Part shown: positions 1-10,857 of the stretch, piece by piece
Layout: every line of letters begins with the position of its first letter
Numbering within the stretch: position 1 is the stretch's first letter
NCBI GenBank assembly: GCA_963662175.1
Contig: OY759217.1
Location: 45,112,108 to 45,176,107 of the forward strand
Direction: 5' to 3'
DNA length: 64,000 bases
From: Aradus depressus
Lineage: Eukaryota > Arthropoda > Insecta > Hemiptera > Aradidae
The notes under the pieces: model-generated
The model's input: the letters and a program-made list of their open reading frames with translations, nothing else
Databases searched by the model: none
What the model was told of the DNA's origin: nothing
Program-made: the position numbers and the translations under genes

Positions 1-26
1 GCGAGTTTTTAAGACGACTTTTAGGA

Positions 27-617
27 CAACCTCACATTAGGCAATTCTGAAGAGACGCGACGGATACTCAAGTATCATCAATTTGAGTATGATACCCGTA
101 GGAAACGTTTTTCCTCACAATGAGGAAACTGGGTAGCGACTAAGATCTCTTCAGTCTGCATCTAGATTCTTCAAGTGATGAAGATGTCGTTGTTGCTTAT
201 TATTATTATTATTGTAGAAAAAGTAAAATCCGAAGATTATGGCGCCATCCTTACATCGAAAGGAATGTTAAATGCAGATTATTTGTTGCTGCTAGCTGGA
301 AAAGTCGGATACCAAGTTCGTACCGTTCTACCGAATGACGAAAGAATCATTCCTACACTTGATTGGCTTGACATTGTACAATTCAGGGCGTTTTTATATT
401 GAACACGTGTTCAATAGCCATTTCAAGACGGACGCATGAGACTGAAGGGACCGGCGAACTTCCTGGCAGGTAGTGTGAGACTAGTAGGATATGCGTCTCC
501 TGGGAGTTGCGCCGTTTGTGTCTCCCCACCACTCAACATAGCAAGTAACTTCTAAGACACCCTCAAGATATTTGAGTATCCGTCGCGTCTCTTCGGAATT
601 ACCTATTAGGAGGTTGG
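27..617. repeat. Inverted pair of ~50-nt segments
   Basis: Bases 27-78 and 563-617 are reverse complements of each other at roughly 85% by eye, sharing a core around AGAGACGCGACGGATACTCA. The 480 bases between them hold no protein I recognise. This may be a remnant of a foldback element or two opposed fragments of one repeat. Confidence 0.5.
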
Positions 618-1326
618 CCGTAGTTTGACGTCGGGGACTATAGCTTGCTCTGAAACTACACCAGTGACAGAACAATGTTGAGTATAGTAGGAAGTAATCA
701 GAGTGGAACAGGTGGATAGTATTACAGACAGCAGTAGACTAGAGAGCCATCGTCACAAGGAGTGGGGAGTGGGGTCTAATTGAGGTGCCCAATTCCAGTT
801 AAAATGATATGCCACTCAACACCATTCCACATCTCACTGGATCTAGACAGACTTGGGTAGAATCCTCTGGAGCTAACTGTATTCAATAGGATGTCACTCC
901 ATTCTGTAGCTATTAGATTAATGGGAAGTTAGGGAGTTAACCCATGTCGATACTAGGATATCCATACATATGTTTAGCAACACGGATACACATGCTTTGT
1001 CGCTCGCAACATTTGTTCGGGCACATATGTGTTGTGGGAAGTCAGACACAAATCTATCAGTTCCACAGTGGTGAGAAACATGTCATTGAACACAGTTCGC
1101 CGGTTACTATATATTAGGTAAAAATAAATATAGTTTTTGTCGAATTATTAAAATATATATATTTACTACGTATATACCATCTCAACTCTCTAATCAGGAG
1201 CAATAATCAAATATTCCAGAGCCCACAAACACTAAGGTACTTTTTTATTATTCAGGTAGAGAATGTAATGTACATCGTCAAAAATATATATTTCAATTTT
1301 ATGAAGTATTTCGACATAATTCAATG
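618..1326. other. Unassigned sequence
   Basis: I see no convincing coding region, tRNA-like box or repeat shared with the rest of the window in this AT-rich stretch. Confidence 0.4.
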
Positions 1327-1334
1327 CTTATAAA

Positions 1335-1974
1335 CAGTTCCGGATTAGCCCATAAGCAAATTAAGTAATTGCTTAGGGCATCACGTCTCGGGGGGCACCA
1401 TAAACAGCACCCAAAAAATATTAAATAAATAAAATAAGTTCCAGTGATTTGCCTCGCACAAGTTCACATCAAACTCCGTGTATTATTTTGTACAATTGTG
1501 AGTGAGTTGATGATGATAAAATTGAATCAGCGTTCCCTAATGTGGACACAGCCCTGCGTATATTTTTATGCCTGATGGTATCGAACTGTACAGCGGAACG
1601 ATCTTTTTCGAAATTGAAAATAATAAAAAATGAAAAAAGAACGACCATGCTGCAGGAAAGGCTCGATGCTTTATCAATATTATATACAGAGGCAGATATG
1701 ATAAAAACGTTGAACTTAAAAACTATTGTCCGCGAATTTAATGCCCGTAAAAATCGCAAGTCGCATTTCAATAAATAAAATAATTTATGCTTTGGTTTTT
1801 ATTGTAATACCTACTCCACGTATCTCTTTCGTACATATTCTAAGGTACGTAATGATCTATCTCGTTGTAATAAATACGTTAAAATTTTTTTAAAGACCGA
1901 TACTAGTTGACTAGTGGATAGGGGGGCCCACAGGCGTGGATTGCTGGGCATCAAGTAGTCTTAATCCGGCACTG
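1335..1974 (+). mobile_element. Internally deleted hAT transposon
   Basis: The ends are CAGTTCCGGATTA on the left and TAATCCGGCACTG on the right, inverted apart from one mismatch. They are flanked by a perfect 8-bp duplication CTTATAAA at 1327-1334 and 1975-1982. An 8-bp duplication and CAG-starting ends are hallmarks of the hAT superfamily. The 640-bp element keeps only the C-terminal end of the transposase, so it is non-autonomous. Its borders are clean enough to be sure it moved as a unit. Confidence 0.9.
1520..1778 (+). pseudogene. hAT transposase C-terminal dimerisation domain
   Basis: The open frame reads FPNVDTALRIF, then SNCTAERSFSKLKIIKN, then RLDALSILY, and ends in stop TAA. This matches the C-terminal hAT dimerisation region of transposases of the ZMYM-like hAT group, where the conserved pattern is (S/A)ERSFSxLKxIK followed by RLxxLSIL. 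The frame continues a few codons upstream of its first ATG at 1542, as expected for the tail of a longer protein. The zinc finger and the DDE catalytic core are absent. The fragment sits inside the hAT ends at 1335 and 1974, so it came with the element and is not a host gene. It probably makes no active transposase. Confidence 0.85.
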
Positions 1975-1994
1975 CTTATAAATAAAAACAATAC

Positions 1995-2042
1995 TGTAAG
2001 CGTGGTTGGTATAAGAAAGTGCTGTAATGGCCACATCACAAT
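1995..2042 (-). repeat. Half copy of the TGTGATG MITE
   Basis: The segment GTAAGCGTGGTTGGTATAAG through ATGGCCACATCACA equals one arm of the palindromic MITE at 4955-5236. Only this arm is present. Confidence 0.7.
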
Positions 2043-2329
2043 TTTGTATGGTCTGGTTAACTAATGTTGGTGTTGGACTGCTAACAGATGGTACCTTCCG
2101 TCATCTTCCTCCTTAGACCCAGCTTCCTTGGTCCAATGTTAATCTCATCCCATGTATTCCCCAAACCCTCTTATTTCTTACCTCTACCTTCCTTCGTCGT
2201 ATATCTTTCAGCCTGACTTACTTCATTTTTTACTTTCCACAGGAAAATATTAAAATATCTGAAATATAGCTCTGTATTAAACTTGTTCCTTTACAAAATA
2301 TATGTTCGTTGTGCTTTCTTACACCTATA

Positions 2330-2847
2330 GTATTACGGAGTATCGTGCGAAAATCAGAGATCGAGGTTTCAACGGATTTTCACGTTTGAATACGTTTTGA
2401 CCATTTTCGCGATGATTTATGGAAAGTTGTGAGCGCTCTAATTCCAAAGCGATTGTAGATATAAACTAGAAATTTGGAATGGGGAAGTCACATGTGCAAT
2501 TTAGATTTTTGCCGAAATTTGAGACCGGATTTACTCCTAAGTATATTTAACAAGATACCGCTTAAGTTTATGACCTAATCAAAAATCTTTTTAAGTAAAC
2601 ATTGTAGCAAAAACTGAAATACATATTTTATATGGAATCCGATTTTTTGCCGATCGTCCGGTTTTCGAGATACATGCCGAAAACTGTCTTGAAATGTAGT
2701 TTTCAAACACATATTTTTAGATGTTTTCTTAATTCACACGAAAACTTATAGTCCTTTCGAAAAACTCCTTAGATTTGAGATAGGATCAAACCGAAAAAAA
2801 ATATAGCGCCTCAAACTATGAAAAATAAATTCCCGTAGGAAATATTT
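2330..2847 (+). repeat. REP-A copy, upstream part
   Basis: This is a dispersed repeat of about 550 bp, starting near GTGCGAAAATCAGAGATCGAGG and ending TAGGAAATATTTCAAA. The same order of blocks is seen inverted at 5300-5935 and direct at 10338-10848 and 14570-14947. No open frame is shared among the copies. SINE-1 has inserted into the end of this copy, and the repeat resumes after 3195. Confidence 0.8.
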
Positions 2848-3184
2848 CAAAGGGTTTTATGACTCATGTCCGGGCTTTAACTACGTCATATCGCCTACTA
2901 CCAGAGAGCTCTTTCGTCACTCTGGTGGACATGAGACCGATTCTACTGTGGGAGTCCTAAATTTTGCCTACCCTAAATTTTTATTCACCTAGGGCAGGGG
3001 GTCATTAACGAGTACCTGACATCGTACAGGCTCGGGACCATCGCTTAACATCCCATCCGAAGGACGGCGGGCTTAAGTTTATTTTACCTCCCAGATAAAA
3101 TAAACTAAGTGCCTCGGTCGGGTTTCGAACCCACGATCTTGAGCTCAGCAGGCAAGCACGCATACCACTGAGCTACCAGCGCTC
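2848..3184 (-). mobile_element. SINE-1, full length, inserted in REP-A
   Basis: On the minus strand the copy has the tRNA-derived head with an A box (GGTAGCTCAGTGG-like) and a B box (GGGTTCGAAACCC-like), then the SINE-1 body. An 11-bp target duplication AGGAAATATTT is visible at 2837-2847 and 3185-3195. Confidence 0.92.
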
Positions 3185-3239
3185 AGGAAATATTTAAAAA
3201 TAATGTTTAAATGGTATCGCCTAGCAACGAATTATAAAA

Positions 3240-3550
3240 TGAAATTTCATGTCAATGCATTATATCGGCAATTATTAGTTTTTGTAATAAGAACTCCTCC
3301 CCCTCTTTTACCGATTTGGCTGAAAATCAATAGGTTATGGAAATTTGAAATTAAACATTGAAATTTCATGTCAATACATTCATTCTATCAGGAGTTATAG
3401 CGTTTATAGACATACTTTTTTTTATACATTTTTCGGTTAAGGAGGCATGGTTAAGGAGGAAAACATGAAATTCCGGTGAAAACTTAACCTGGAATTTGAG
3501 ACTGATTACATAACTTCTCCTATACATCGTAAACAGGGGAAGTAAAAAAA
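3240..3550 (-). repeat. REP-P copy, partial
   Basis: The segment carries the REP-P signature TCAATACATTCATTCTATC near 3371 and ends in the palindromic block at 3515-3547 (CTTCTCCTATAC, then GGGGAAGT). The far CGGTGATTCACCG end is missing. Confidence 0.75.
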
Positions 3551-3751
3551 AATTCATGAAACGATGAATTCAGAATCAAGAATTATTCTTTGAACTCCAA
3601 TTGCTCTGCTTTCTGTTAATATTGGAACGGAATTCAATCAAGACGATTCTGTCCTAAGAAGATTTCGTCCTTCCACATTGATAACTTTAGAAGCCAATTT
3701 CTATTCAATTTCCAACATTAATAATTGATTCTGTGTCCGATGTGAGCTATT

Positions 3752-4012
3752 TTGCTTCCCCAACTACACGAAGTAAAGGAAAAGTTACGTAATTGTTCAG
3801 AAATTAGTTGAGTGTTTTAAGTTTCATGTTTTTCCGTCCTCCTGATTCCAAAAATGAAAAAAAAAATGTCTGGGTGCGTTTGTGAACACGATAAAAAATT
3901 CTATGTATCTCCTGAAAACCATAAGGATGACACCTATTGATTTTCAGTCAAATCAGTCAAAGGAAAAAGGGGGGAGGCTAAACACAAAAACTGTAAATGA
4001 CGTAATGAAACT
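3752..4012 (+). repeat. REP-P copy, partial
   Basis: Begins with the hairpin end (CTTCCCCAACTACACGAAGT), passes the A-rich block near 3852 and the GAACACGATA block, and stops within the first internal sub-repeat. Confidence 0.75.
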
Positions 4013-4104
4013 GCCCATACGCCAACTGCAGAGGTAGATCAGTTGACTCCTGAGGTCTTTGTAGACAGTGCACCTCTTGTAGTTCGCAGACTAACGCAGC
4101 GACT

Positions 4105-4185
4105 AACGCTCTGGTGGACATGAGCCCGACTCTACACTATGGTAGTTCTGAATTTTACCTACCTGGGTTTATTCACCTAGGTCTT
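4105..4185 (-). repeat. SINE-1 3'-half fragment
   Basis: CTCTGGTGGACATGAGCCCG followed by CTACCTGGGTTTATTCACCT matches the reverse complement of the SINE-1 tail region. Confidence 0.7.
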
Positions 4186-4399
4186 AGGCCATAGCATGCA
4201 GGCGAACATTATAGTTGCAATAAGAGCGGGAATATCCATAGGCCATGTACCGCTTTCTTGCATGATTTTCCAATGTTCAGTTCCTCTGCTTTAACTTTTG
4301 GGGAAAACAATGAAAATGAAAATTCTCTGCCGAACCAAGCTCCAAATCAACAAAGAACAGCTGCTGGTACAACACAGGAACATTTATGCTCGTTTTGAG

Positions 4400-4470
4400 G
4401 TAGGATAGGGCGGTTTTCTGTCGTCACATAACCTCTCCTACACTTTGTATAGCTGGAGAAGTAATACGAA
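4400..4470 (-). repeat. REP-P terminal fragment
   Basis: CATAACCTCTCCTACACTTT followed by TATAGCTGGAGAAGTAA is a diverged copy of the REP-P hairpin end. Confidence 0.55.
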
Positions 4471-4500
4471 CTAACGTCCTGTAATATTCACAAATATGCG

Positions 4501-4845
4501 GGAGGGCGCCGGTAGCTCAGTGGTATGCATGCTTGTCTTCTGAGCTCAAGAACGTGGGTTCGAAACCCAACCTAGGCCCTCAGTTTATTTTATCTGGGAG
4601 GTAAAATAAACTTAAGCACGCCGTCCTTCGGATGGGACGTTAAGCGATGGTCCCGAGCCTGTACGATGTCAGGTACTCGTTAAGGGACCCCTGCCCTAGG
4701 TGAATAAAAATTTAGGGTATGCAAAATTTAGGACTCCCACAGTAGAGTCGGGGTCGTGTCCACCAGAGTGACGAAAGAGCGCTCTGGTAGTAAGCGACAT
4801 GACCTCGTAGTTACAGCCCGGGCATGAGTCATAAAACCTAACCTA
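4501..4845 (+). mobile_element. SINE-1, full-length reference copy
   Basis: This is the clearest copy, about 345 bp. The head has an A box (GGTAGCTCAGTGG) and a B box (GGGTTCGAAACCC), the internal RNA polymerase III promoter elements of tRNA genes. The body contains the palindrome TTTATTTTATCTGGGAGGTA and GTCCTTCGGATGGGACGTTA, then the tail GGCATGAGTCATAAAACCTA with CCTAA units. An 11-bp duplication ACAAATATGCG flanks it at 4490-4500 and 4846-4856. SINEs of this kind encode no protein and depend on a LINE reverse transcriptase. The partner LINE cannot be named from this window. Confidence 0.95.
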
Positions 4846-4954
4846 ACAAATATGCGATGTTACTAATTAAATATTTTTTCTACGTTTCTCGTATCCACAG
4901 TACGTATAGAACATTTTAGGAGACTATACACTCTAAAAATAACATTAAAAAAAA

Positions 4955-5236
4955 TGTGATGTGGCCATTACAGGACTTCCTTATACCAACCACGCTTACA
5001 GATCGCTCTCTCTCCCTCCTTCTCAAAATCATTTCATACCGGCATAACTGGATATAAGAAAGTAATGAGTTGGCGTCAGCGGTATTTTTTTTGTTTCATT
5101 GTACAGCGTAATCTTGAGAGTGACATTCTTATACCCAGTAATGTCAGTATGAAATGATCTTGGGAAGGGGTAGGGGGAGAGAGAGTGATCTGTAAGCGTG
5201 GTTGGTATAAGAACGTCTTGTAATAGCCGCATCACA
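4955..5236. mobile_element. Palindromic TGTGATG MITE
   Basis: Starts TGTGATGTGGCCATTACAGG and ends with its near-perfect inverse (CATCACA at 5230-5236). The inverted arms extend about 80-90 bp each, through CTTATACCAACCACGCTTAC. No protein is encoded. Partial copies lie at 1995, 11227, 13226, 15472 and near 50640. I cannot assign a superfamily because no clear target duplication is visible. Confidence 0.75.
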
Positions 5237-5299
5237 TATATTTAATTTTTTCTTAATTTTCAAATATTTCAAAAAAACTACATATAACAAAATAATATT

Positions 5300-5935
5300 T
5301 TATAATTCGTTGTAACGTGATACAATTTAAACATTATTGTGAAATATTTCCTACGGAAATTTATTTATCATTGTTTGAGGCACCATAACTTTTGTCGTAT
5401 TGATCCTATCTCAAATCTGGGGACTTTTAGCGATTGGAACTTTTATAAGGAAGATTTTTGGTAAGAATCAATTTTTCAATAGGACGAACCGTTTTCTAGT
5501 AAATCAAGGAATAATCTAAAAATATGTGTTTCAAAACTACATTTCAGGATGGTTTTCGGCATGAATCTCGAAAACCGGAAGACCTGTAAAAAATTATATT
5601 GAATATAAATTATGTATTTCAATATTTCCTACAACTATTACACGAAAATATTTTTGATTAAGTCATAAACATAAGCGCTATTTTGTAAAATGTACTTAGG
5701 CCCCGGAGTAAAGTGGTCTCAATTTTCGTCCGTTTTCGGCCAAAATGTATATAGATCTAAGTTAGCACATGCGATCCCTTCATTCCAAATTTCAAGTGCA
5801 TAGTTACAATCGTTTTTGCGATAGGGCGCTCATAACATTTCAATCACATACACACAAGGGACCTTGAAAATCCGTTGAAACTTCGAACTCAGATTTTCTA
5901 CAGTACTTTCCTTATACTACCGACATAAAAAAGTA
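5300..5935 (-). repeat. REP-A copy
   Basis: Reverse complement of the 2330-2850 repeat, from AAATATTTCCTACGG to the CGAACTCAGATTTTC block. It lies just beyond the MITE at 4955-5236, an association also seen at 10338-11420 and 14570-15590. Confidence 0.8.
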
Positions 5936-6253
5936 AAAATATGTCATTTGTATCATTTAAAAGTTTATAAAATCATCTAACTTAAAGTTTTTTTTCCTTC
6001 TTCAAAGAGTATTTTGAACCTAATTTAATTAAGTAAATCAAAGGTTTTTCTGAGAGAAGAAGAAACTTTTACCCTCTAATTAAGAATTCAATTTGAGTTG
6101 ACTCAAGTGTTGGCCTTCTATTTATCTTAGAGAGCTTTTCAAATTGTGCCCAAAAGTTGGCTATACACTAGAGTTAATGATAAATGTAGCCATTTTCATG
6201 AATTTGTCAAATGAAAATTAATTAGCAGAACAAAAATTTTAACTGTACAACTT
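5936..6253. other. Unassigned AT-rich sequence
   Basis: No supported gene or repeat. Confidence 0.4.
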
Positions 6254-6603
6254 CCAATCTGAGGAGTGACCGGAAACGAGTTCAGAGGCGGGTAGTGACC
6301 GAGAACGAGTTCAGTGGCGGGGAGTGACCGGGAACGAGTTCAGTGGCGGGGAGTGACCGGGAACGAGTTCAGTAAGGGGGGTGTGACCGGGAATGAGTTC
6401 AGTGGCGGGGAGTGACCGGGAACGAGTTCAGTGGCTACAGCTAGTATATCTTCAACTGTATAACTTCCAATCTGAGGAGTGACCGGGAACGAGTTCAGTG
6501 GCGGGGAGTGACCGGGAACGAGTTCAGTGGCTACAGCTAGTATATCTTCAACTGTATAACTTCCAATCTGAGGAGTGACCGAGAACGTACCTCAGTGGTT
6601 ACA
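6254..6603. repeat. 29-bp minisatellite with a longer repeat imposed on it
   Basis: About nine copies of a 29-bp unit built around GAGTGACCGGGAACGAGTTC. The array is broken twice by the same spacer (CTACAGCTAGTATATC...TAACTTCCAATCTGA), so the array plus spacer repeats as a larger unit. It is GC-rich compared with its surroundings. Confidence 0.9.
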
Positions 6604-6734
6604 ACTATATATATAAAATACAAATTTTTTATAATCAAGTGTTTGTTTAAATTGACCTGGTTTTTCGTAAAGAATATACTTTACAAAAAAACATTTTATT
6701 TAAAACAGCTGTTAATATATATAAATAAATGATG

Positions 6735-6830
6735 TTGACTTCCCACTCTTTTATTTCCCATTGGAATCGGTTTTCAACGCGACTGCGTCATCATCAGTGG
6801 TACATCTCACCTGCTTGATTAATTAGTTAG
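6735..6830 (-). repeat. Dispersed repeat with CTGATGATG hairpin
   Basis: On the minus strand, CCACTGATGATGACGC, then AGTC, then GCGTTGAAAACCG forms a small stem-loop, followed by AATAAAAGAGTGGGAAG. Related copies lie at 47580-47770 and 54884-55042. It resembles the 3'-terminal segments of some retroelements, but no coding part is attached. Confidence 0.5.
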
Positions 6831-6899
6831 TTGATGTGACTTATATGAATTTTATGAATTATTCCTGATTCCCCTTCTAGTATACGTAGGTAATCTAAA

Positions 6900-7050
6900 C
6901 TCTCGTTAGAATGAACCTATCAACACGAAATTTTCTATGTGTGACTCCCATTAGGACGACATCTGAGGGAAGGGGAGGATTAGGGAGGGGGACTTAAACA
7001 AAAGAAAAGAAAAAAACTTAATAAATATCGGTGGAGTGAATTAATTATTA
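6900..7050 (+). repeat. REP-P internal fragment
   Basis: TCAACACGAAATTTTCTATG followed by the AGGACGACA block and a G-rich block matches the first REP-P sub-repeat. Confidence 0.6.
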
Positions 7051-7484
7051 CATTGGGGGTGATTTACGGAGGGGTTTCTTTCATTCCATGCTCCTTGGGT
7101 GGAGTACTTTCAAAAGAGGACTCTGTCTTCAAGTAGGGATCCTGTCAGTGGCTTCGAGAGAGAAACCTCTGTTTTAATTTGACGCTGAGAAGCTGACAGT
7201 GAACCCGAGATACGCTGACACAGACTCGCATTCTTCCTCTTTATTAACACTCCAGCCCGATTCTCTCTTTCCGATCCCCTTCCTTCCTTGTCAAATCATC
7301 GCCCCCTAACCAGAATCTCTCCCTCCCTACCTCATCAATATTGGACAGACTGATGTTCTGATTTTCTGCGGTAACTCCTATCAATCCTAGTTTATTTAAG
7401 CACTTGTTGAGTTCGTATAAGAACGATGATGAACCATGAATTTGTTTCTTTCGCCACCTTCAATATATCATCATAGGAGATATC
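7051..7484. other. Unassigned sequence
   Basis: No recognisable gene. Pyrimidine-rich around 7235-7340. Confidence 0.35.
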
Positions 7485-7690
7485 GATACTCAGAGGTAGC
7501 CTGCTTGCCTACTGAGCTCAATCAATCGCAGTTTCCAAACCGGCCGCGGCCTTCTGGTTTTATATTTGGAATGTAAGAAAAAAACGTGCACACCGTCCTT
7601 CGGGTGGAACGTTAAGTTATAAAGGTAACTGAACCTTTATGGGGAACGAAAGAGCGCTCTGGTAGTAAGCGGTATAACCTTGTAGGTAAA
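7485..7690 (+). mobile_element. Degenerate SINE-1 5' part
   Basis: A decayed head (CAGAGGTAGCCTGCTTGCCT and CTGAGCTCAATC) and body (CACCGTCCTTCGGGTGGAAC) lead directly into the tandem array of SINE-1 tails that follows. Confidence 0.65.
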
Positions 7691-8516
7691 GCCCGGGCAT
7701 GACTCAAAAAAACAATTATTAACTGAGAATACGAGAGGTAGCGCAGAGGGAGCGTACTCTTCGTCGTACTCTTTAAAGACAGTAGTACAGCATTATCCTA
7801 AGTAAATAAACCTGGGTAGGCCAAATTAAGGACTCCCACTGTAGAGTCGGGCTCATGCCCACCAGAATGTCAAAAGAGCGCTCTGGTAGTAGGCGATATG
7901 ACCTTGTAGATAAAGCCCGGGCATGACTCATAAAAACAATTATTAACTGAGAGTACGAGAAGTAGCGCAGAGGGAGCGTACTCTTTGTCGTACTCTTTAA
8001 AGACAGTGGTCTAGCACTATCCTAGGTAACTAAACCTGGGTAGGCCAAATTTAGGATTTAGTTGAGTCGGGCTCATGCCCACCAGAGGGTCAAAAGAGCG
8101 CTCTGGTCGTAGGCGATATGACCTTGTAGATAAAGCCCGGGCATGACTCATAAAAACAATTATTAACTGAGAGTACGAGAGGTAGCGCAGAGGGAGCGTA
8201 CTCTTCGTCGTACTTTTTAAAGACAGTGGTCGAGCACTATCCTAGGTAACTAAACCTGGGTAGGCCAAATTTAGAACTACCACTGTAGAGTCAGACTCAT
8301 GCCCACCAGAGTGTCAAAAGAGCGCTCTGGTAGTAAGCGATATGACCTTGTAGGTAAAGCCCGGGCATGACTCAAAAAAACAATTATTAACTGAGAGTAC
8401 GAGAGGTAGCGCAGAGGGAGCGTACTCTTCGTCGTACTCTTTAAAGACAGTAGTACAGCACTATCCTAGGTAACTAAACCTGGGTAGGCCACTGTAGAGT
8501 CGGTCTCATGCCCACC
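7690..8516 (+). repeat. Satellite of about 222 bp made from the 3' half of SINE-1
   Basis: The marker AACAATTATTAACTGAGA recurs at 7711, 7935, 8155 and 8379, spaced 224, 220 and 224 bp. Each unit contains SINE-1 tail blocks (AAAGAGCGCTCTGGTAGTA, GGTAAAGCCCGGGCATGACT, CTATCCTAGGTAACTAAACC) plus a non-SINE linker, CGAGAGGTAGCGCAGAGGGA. The tRNA-like head is not repeated. The array ends inside a unit near 8516. Confidence 0.92.
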
Positions 8517-8629
8517 AGTGTTTGAATTTTAGTTTAAATTTTATTATTATATAAAACAAAAAATAAATAAAAACACAGTAAATAATAATTGGTCTTTTTA
8601 TTTCTCAAATCGTATTGATATCAGTAAAA

Positions 8630-9206
8630 AAAAAGGTGTCGGTGAATCACCGGCTATGTACTTCCACAGCAAGAATTAATCAATAATGTTTTTGCTCTCC
8701 CTCCAAGGTCAATTGACAGTTTGGTCTAAAACTCAGTATTTTACTTACATAGTGGCTTCGAAATTCTCATAATAAATTATGTGTCGATATTCATTACATC
8801 GGCAGTTATTGAGATTTTTGAGTTGAGCCTCCCTCTGATCCCCCCTCCCATTCAACTGATTTCGCTGAAAATTAATAAATGTTGTCACTTATAGGGCTTT
8901 GAATTTATATATGAAATTTCGTGTCAATATTTCCATTATAACGGCAGTTATTATAGTGTTTGTGTTAAGCCTCCTCCCTAATCCTTTGGCCGACTTATAT
9001 AAAAAAATTAATAGGTGACGTAACCTTAGAAGATTCTGGATACACTTATAAAACATTCATTCTATCAGTTCTTGTTCACAAACACTGTTTTTTTTTTTCA
9101 TTTTTGGGATCAATTGGTCGGAAAACATTTCGTTGAAAACTCCGCATCAAATTTTGTTGACCGATTACATAAATTCCACTATACATCGTATAGCTGGGAA
9201 AGTAAA
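8630..9206 (-). repeat. REP-P, near-complete copy
   Basis: Runs from GTCGGTGAATCACCGGC, through two internal sub-repeats each marked by CGATA/CAATATT CATTA and ATCGGCAGTTATT, to the hairpin end CTATACATCGTATAGCTGGG followed by AAAGTAAAA. Confidence 0.85.
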
Positions 9207-9711
9207 ATTGTGAACCAGAAGAGTTAAGACGGGAGGATGAGTGATGCGGGTGCGGATGAAAGAAGTGCTATGGTAGGGTACATTTAGCCAGGACGGAGAA
9301 CAGTTGTGGACGACATTCTCACGTGATATATCTGCAACATTCCTCCGACAGCTATATATGTTGCCCCCTCTCTCCTGTCTCTCGTTTCTTATTGCACAAC
9401 AGCTTAATTCAAGCACTACACAGACAGGGTATTAAGCCCCTGGTCCCTGTTCTTCATCCTCAGACTTACATTTTCTAAGTTCACTTGGGACATTTTCAAC
9501 ATTAGATTCGCTAACAGAAGTAAACCTTTATCATTCACTATAATAACGTTTACAACGTGTGTAAATATGTGAAACTAACTTTTTTTTTTTTTTGAAAATG
9601 GTGGTTATAGTAACAAACTGTCACAGCTTTTCGGTCACCCAAACAGGAGCGGATCTATGGGGGGGATAGCCACGTGCCATGAAACAAGCATTAAACATAC
9701 ATAAAAAAAAA
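9207..9711. other. Unassigned sequence
   Basis: The only long minus-strand open frame here (9165-9416) overlaps REP-P and resembles nothing I know. Confidence 0.35.
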
Positions 9712-10003
9712 ATGTCCTCGGTGACTGTACTAATGTACTTCCTCATCACAGTTACTTAACTAAGTCCTCTCTCTCCCCTAAAAACCAATCGAAGGTTTGT
9801 GTTGTTATTACAATAGTTGATTTACATAGGGACTTCTGAATCCTGTTACTAAATTTAGTGTCGATACATTCATTACATCGGCAGTTATTGAAGTTTTTGT
9901 GTTAAGCCCCCCTCCCGCTAATCCCTCCCCTCACTTTAGATGTCGTTTCTGACCGATTACATAACTTCCCCTATACTTTTCATAATGCTGCGGAATAAAA
10001 ACT
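9712..10003 (-). repeat. REP-P, short copy with one internal unit
   Basis: Has both REP-P ends but only one internal sub-repeat (marker ATCGGCAGTTATTGAAGTTT), so it shows the minimal form of the family at about 290 bp. Confidence 0.8.
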
Positions 10004-10264
10004 AAATAAATACATATCAGAATTTGCAAAAATTTTGCGATATATATGTCCGTCGTGGCTTACGCTTGCTACTCTCTTCCGTTAACAAGGAGGTTGTAAT
10101 CACAAGAACAACCGAGGGAACTGCGAAATTATTTGCTTTCAAAACAAAAACGACAGATTCATAAACGATACAAAAATAAGTACAGACTGCTCGAGTCAAA
10201 AGATACTATATAAGCTAATTGATAGGATATCCGACATTTTCTAATTAATTAATTATCGAGTACC
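10004..10264. other. Unassigned sequence
   Basis: No supported feature. AT-rich. Confidence 0.3.
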
Positions 10265-10337
10265 TACTTTACATATTACTTTCTTATGCCTATAATATTT
10301 ATTGTATTACTTTCTTATGCCTATAATATTTATTGTA
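10265..10337. repeat. Tandem duplication of ~31 bp
   Basis: ATTACTTTCTTATGCCTATA plus the following ATATTTATTGT occurs twice in a row just upstream of the REP-A copy. Confidence 0.85.
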
Positions 10338-10848
10338 ATCGTGCAAAAATCCGAGATCGAGTTTCAAAAACCCTTGAGTATGTTTTGACCATTTCCGCCT
10401 TAACGTCTGTTGTATGTAAGTAATTGAGACTTTGTGAGCTTGGTAACTCATAAGCGATTGTAACAATGAACTTGAAATTCATGTACAATAAAACCTAATA
10501 AAATCATGCTTCAAATAAAAGTTGTAGAGAAAACTGAAAAGTTCAATACACTTTTTTTTGTAGGTCGTCCGGTTTGTGAAGGTAAATGCGGAAAACCGCC
10601 CTGAAATGTCCCTTTGAAACCCATTTTCCCAGATGTTCGCTTGATTTACGCGAAAACTGTTAGTCCTATAGGAAAATTGATCCTCACCAAAAACGTTCCT
10701 TATCAAATATTCAATCCGGTGTGTAATCAAATTTGAGATAGGACCAACACTAACAAAGTTATAGTGCCCCAAAGAATGTAAAATAAATTTCCATAGGAAA
10801 TATTTCAAAGTATAATGTTTAACATGTAAGAACATATATTAATATATA
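10338..10848 (+). repeat. REP-A copy
   Basis: Block order as in the 2330 copy, from CGTGCAAAAATCCGAGATCG to TTCCATAGGAAATATTTCAA. It is followed by SINE-1 and then by a MITE arm. Confidence 0.8.
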
Positions 10849-10857
10849 TATAATTTA

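Noticed and set aside
175..402. Short plus-strand open frame near the window start
   Set aside because: Begins with low-complexity Ile run and shows no known domain; it lies between two inverted repeat arms and may be repeat-derived.
4501..4580. Functional tRNA gene at the SINE-1 head
   Set aside because: A and B boxes are present but no proper cloverleaf with anticodon arm is evident, and the segment is repeated many times with the same SINE body and tail.
7690..8516. CRISPR-like regular spacing
   Set aside because: Units are repeated over their whole 220 bp with no unique spacers, and the genome is eukaryotic.
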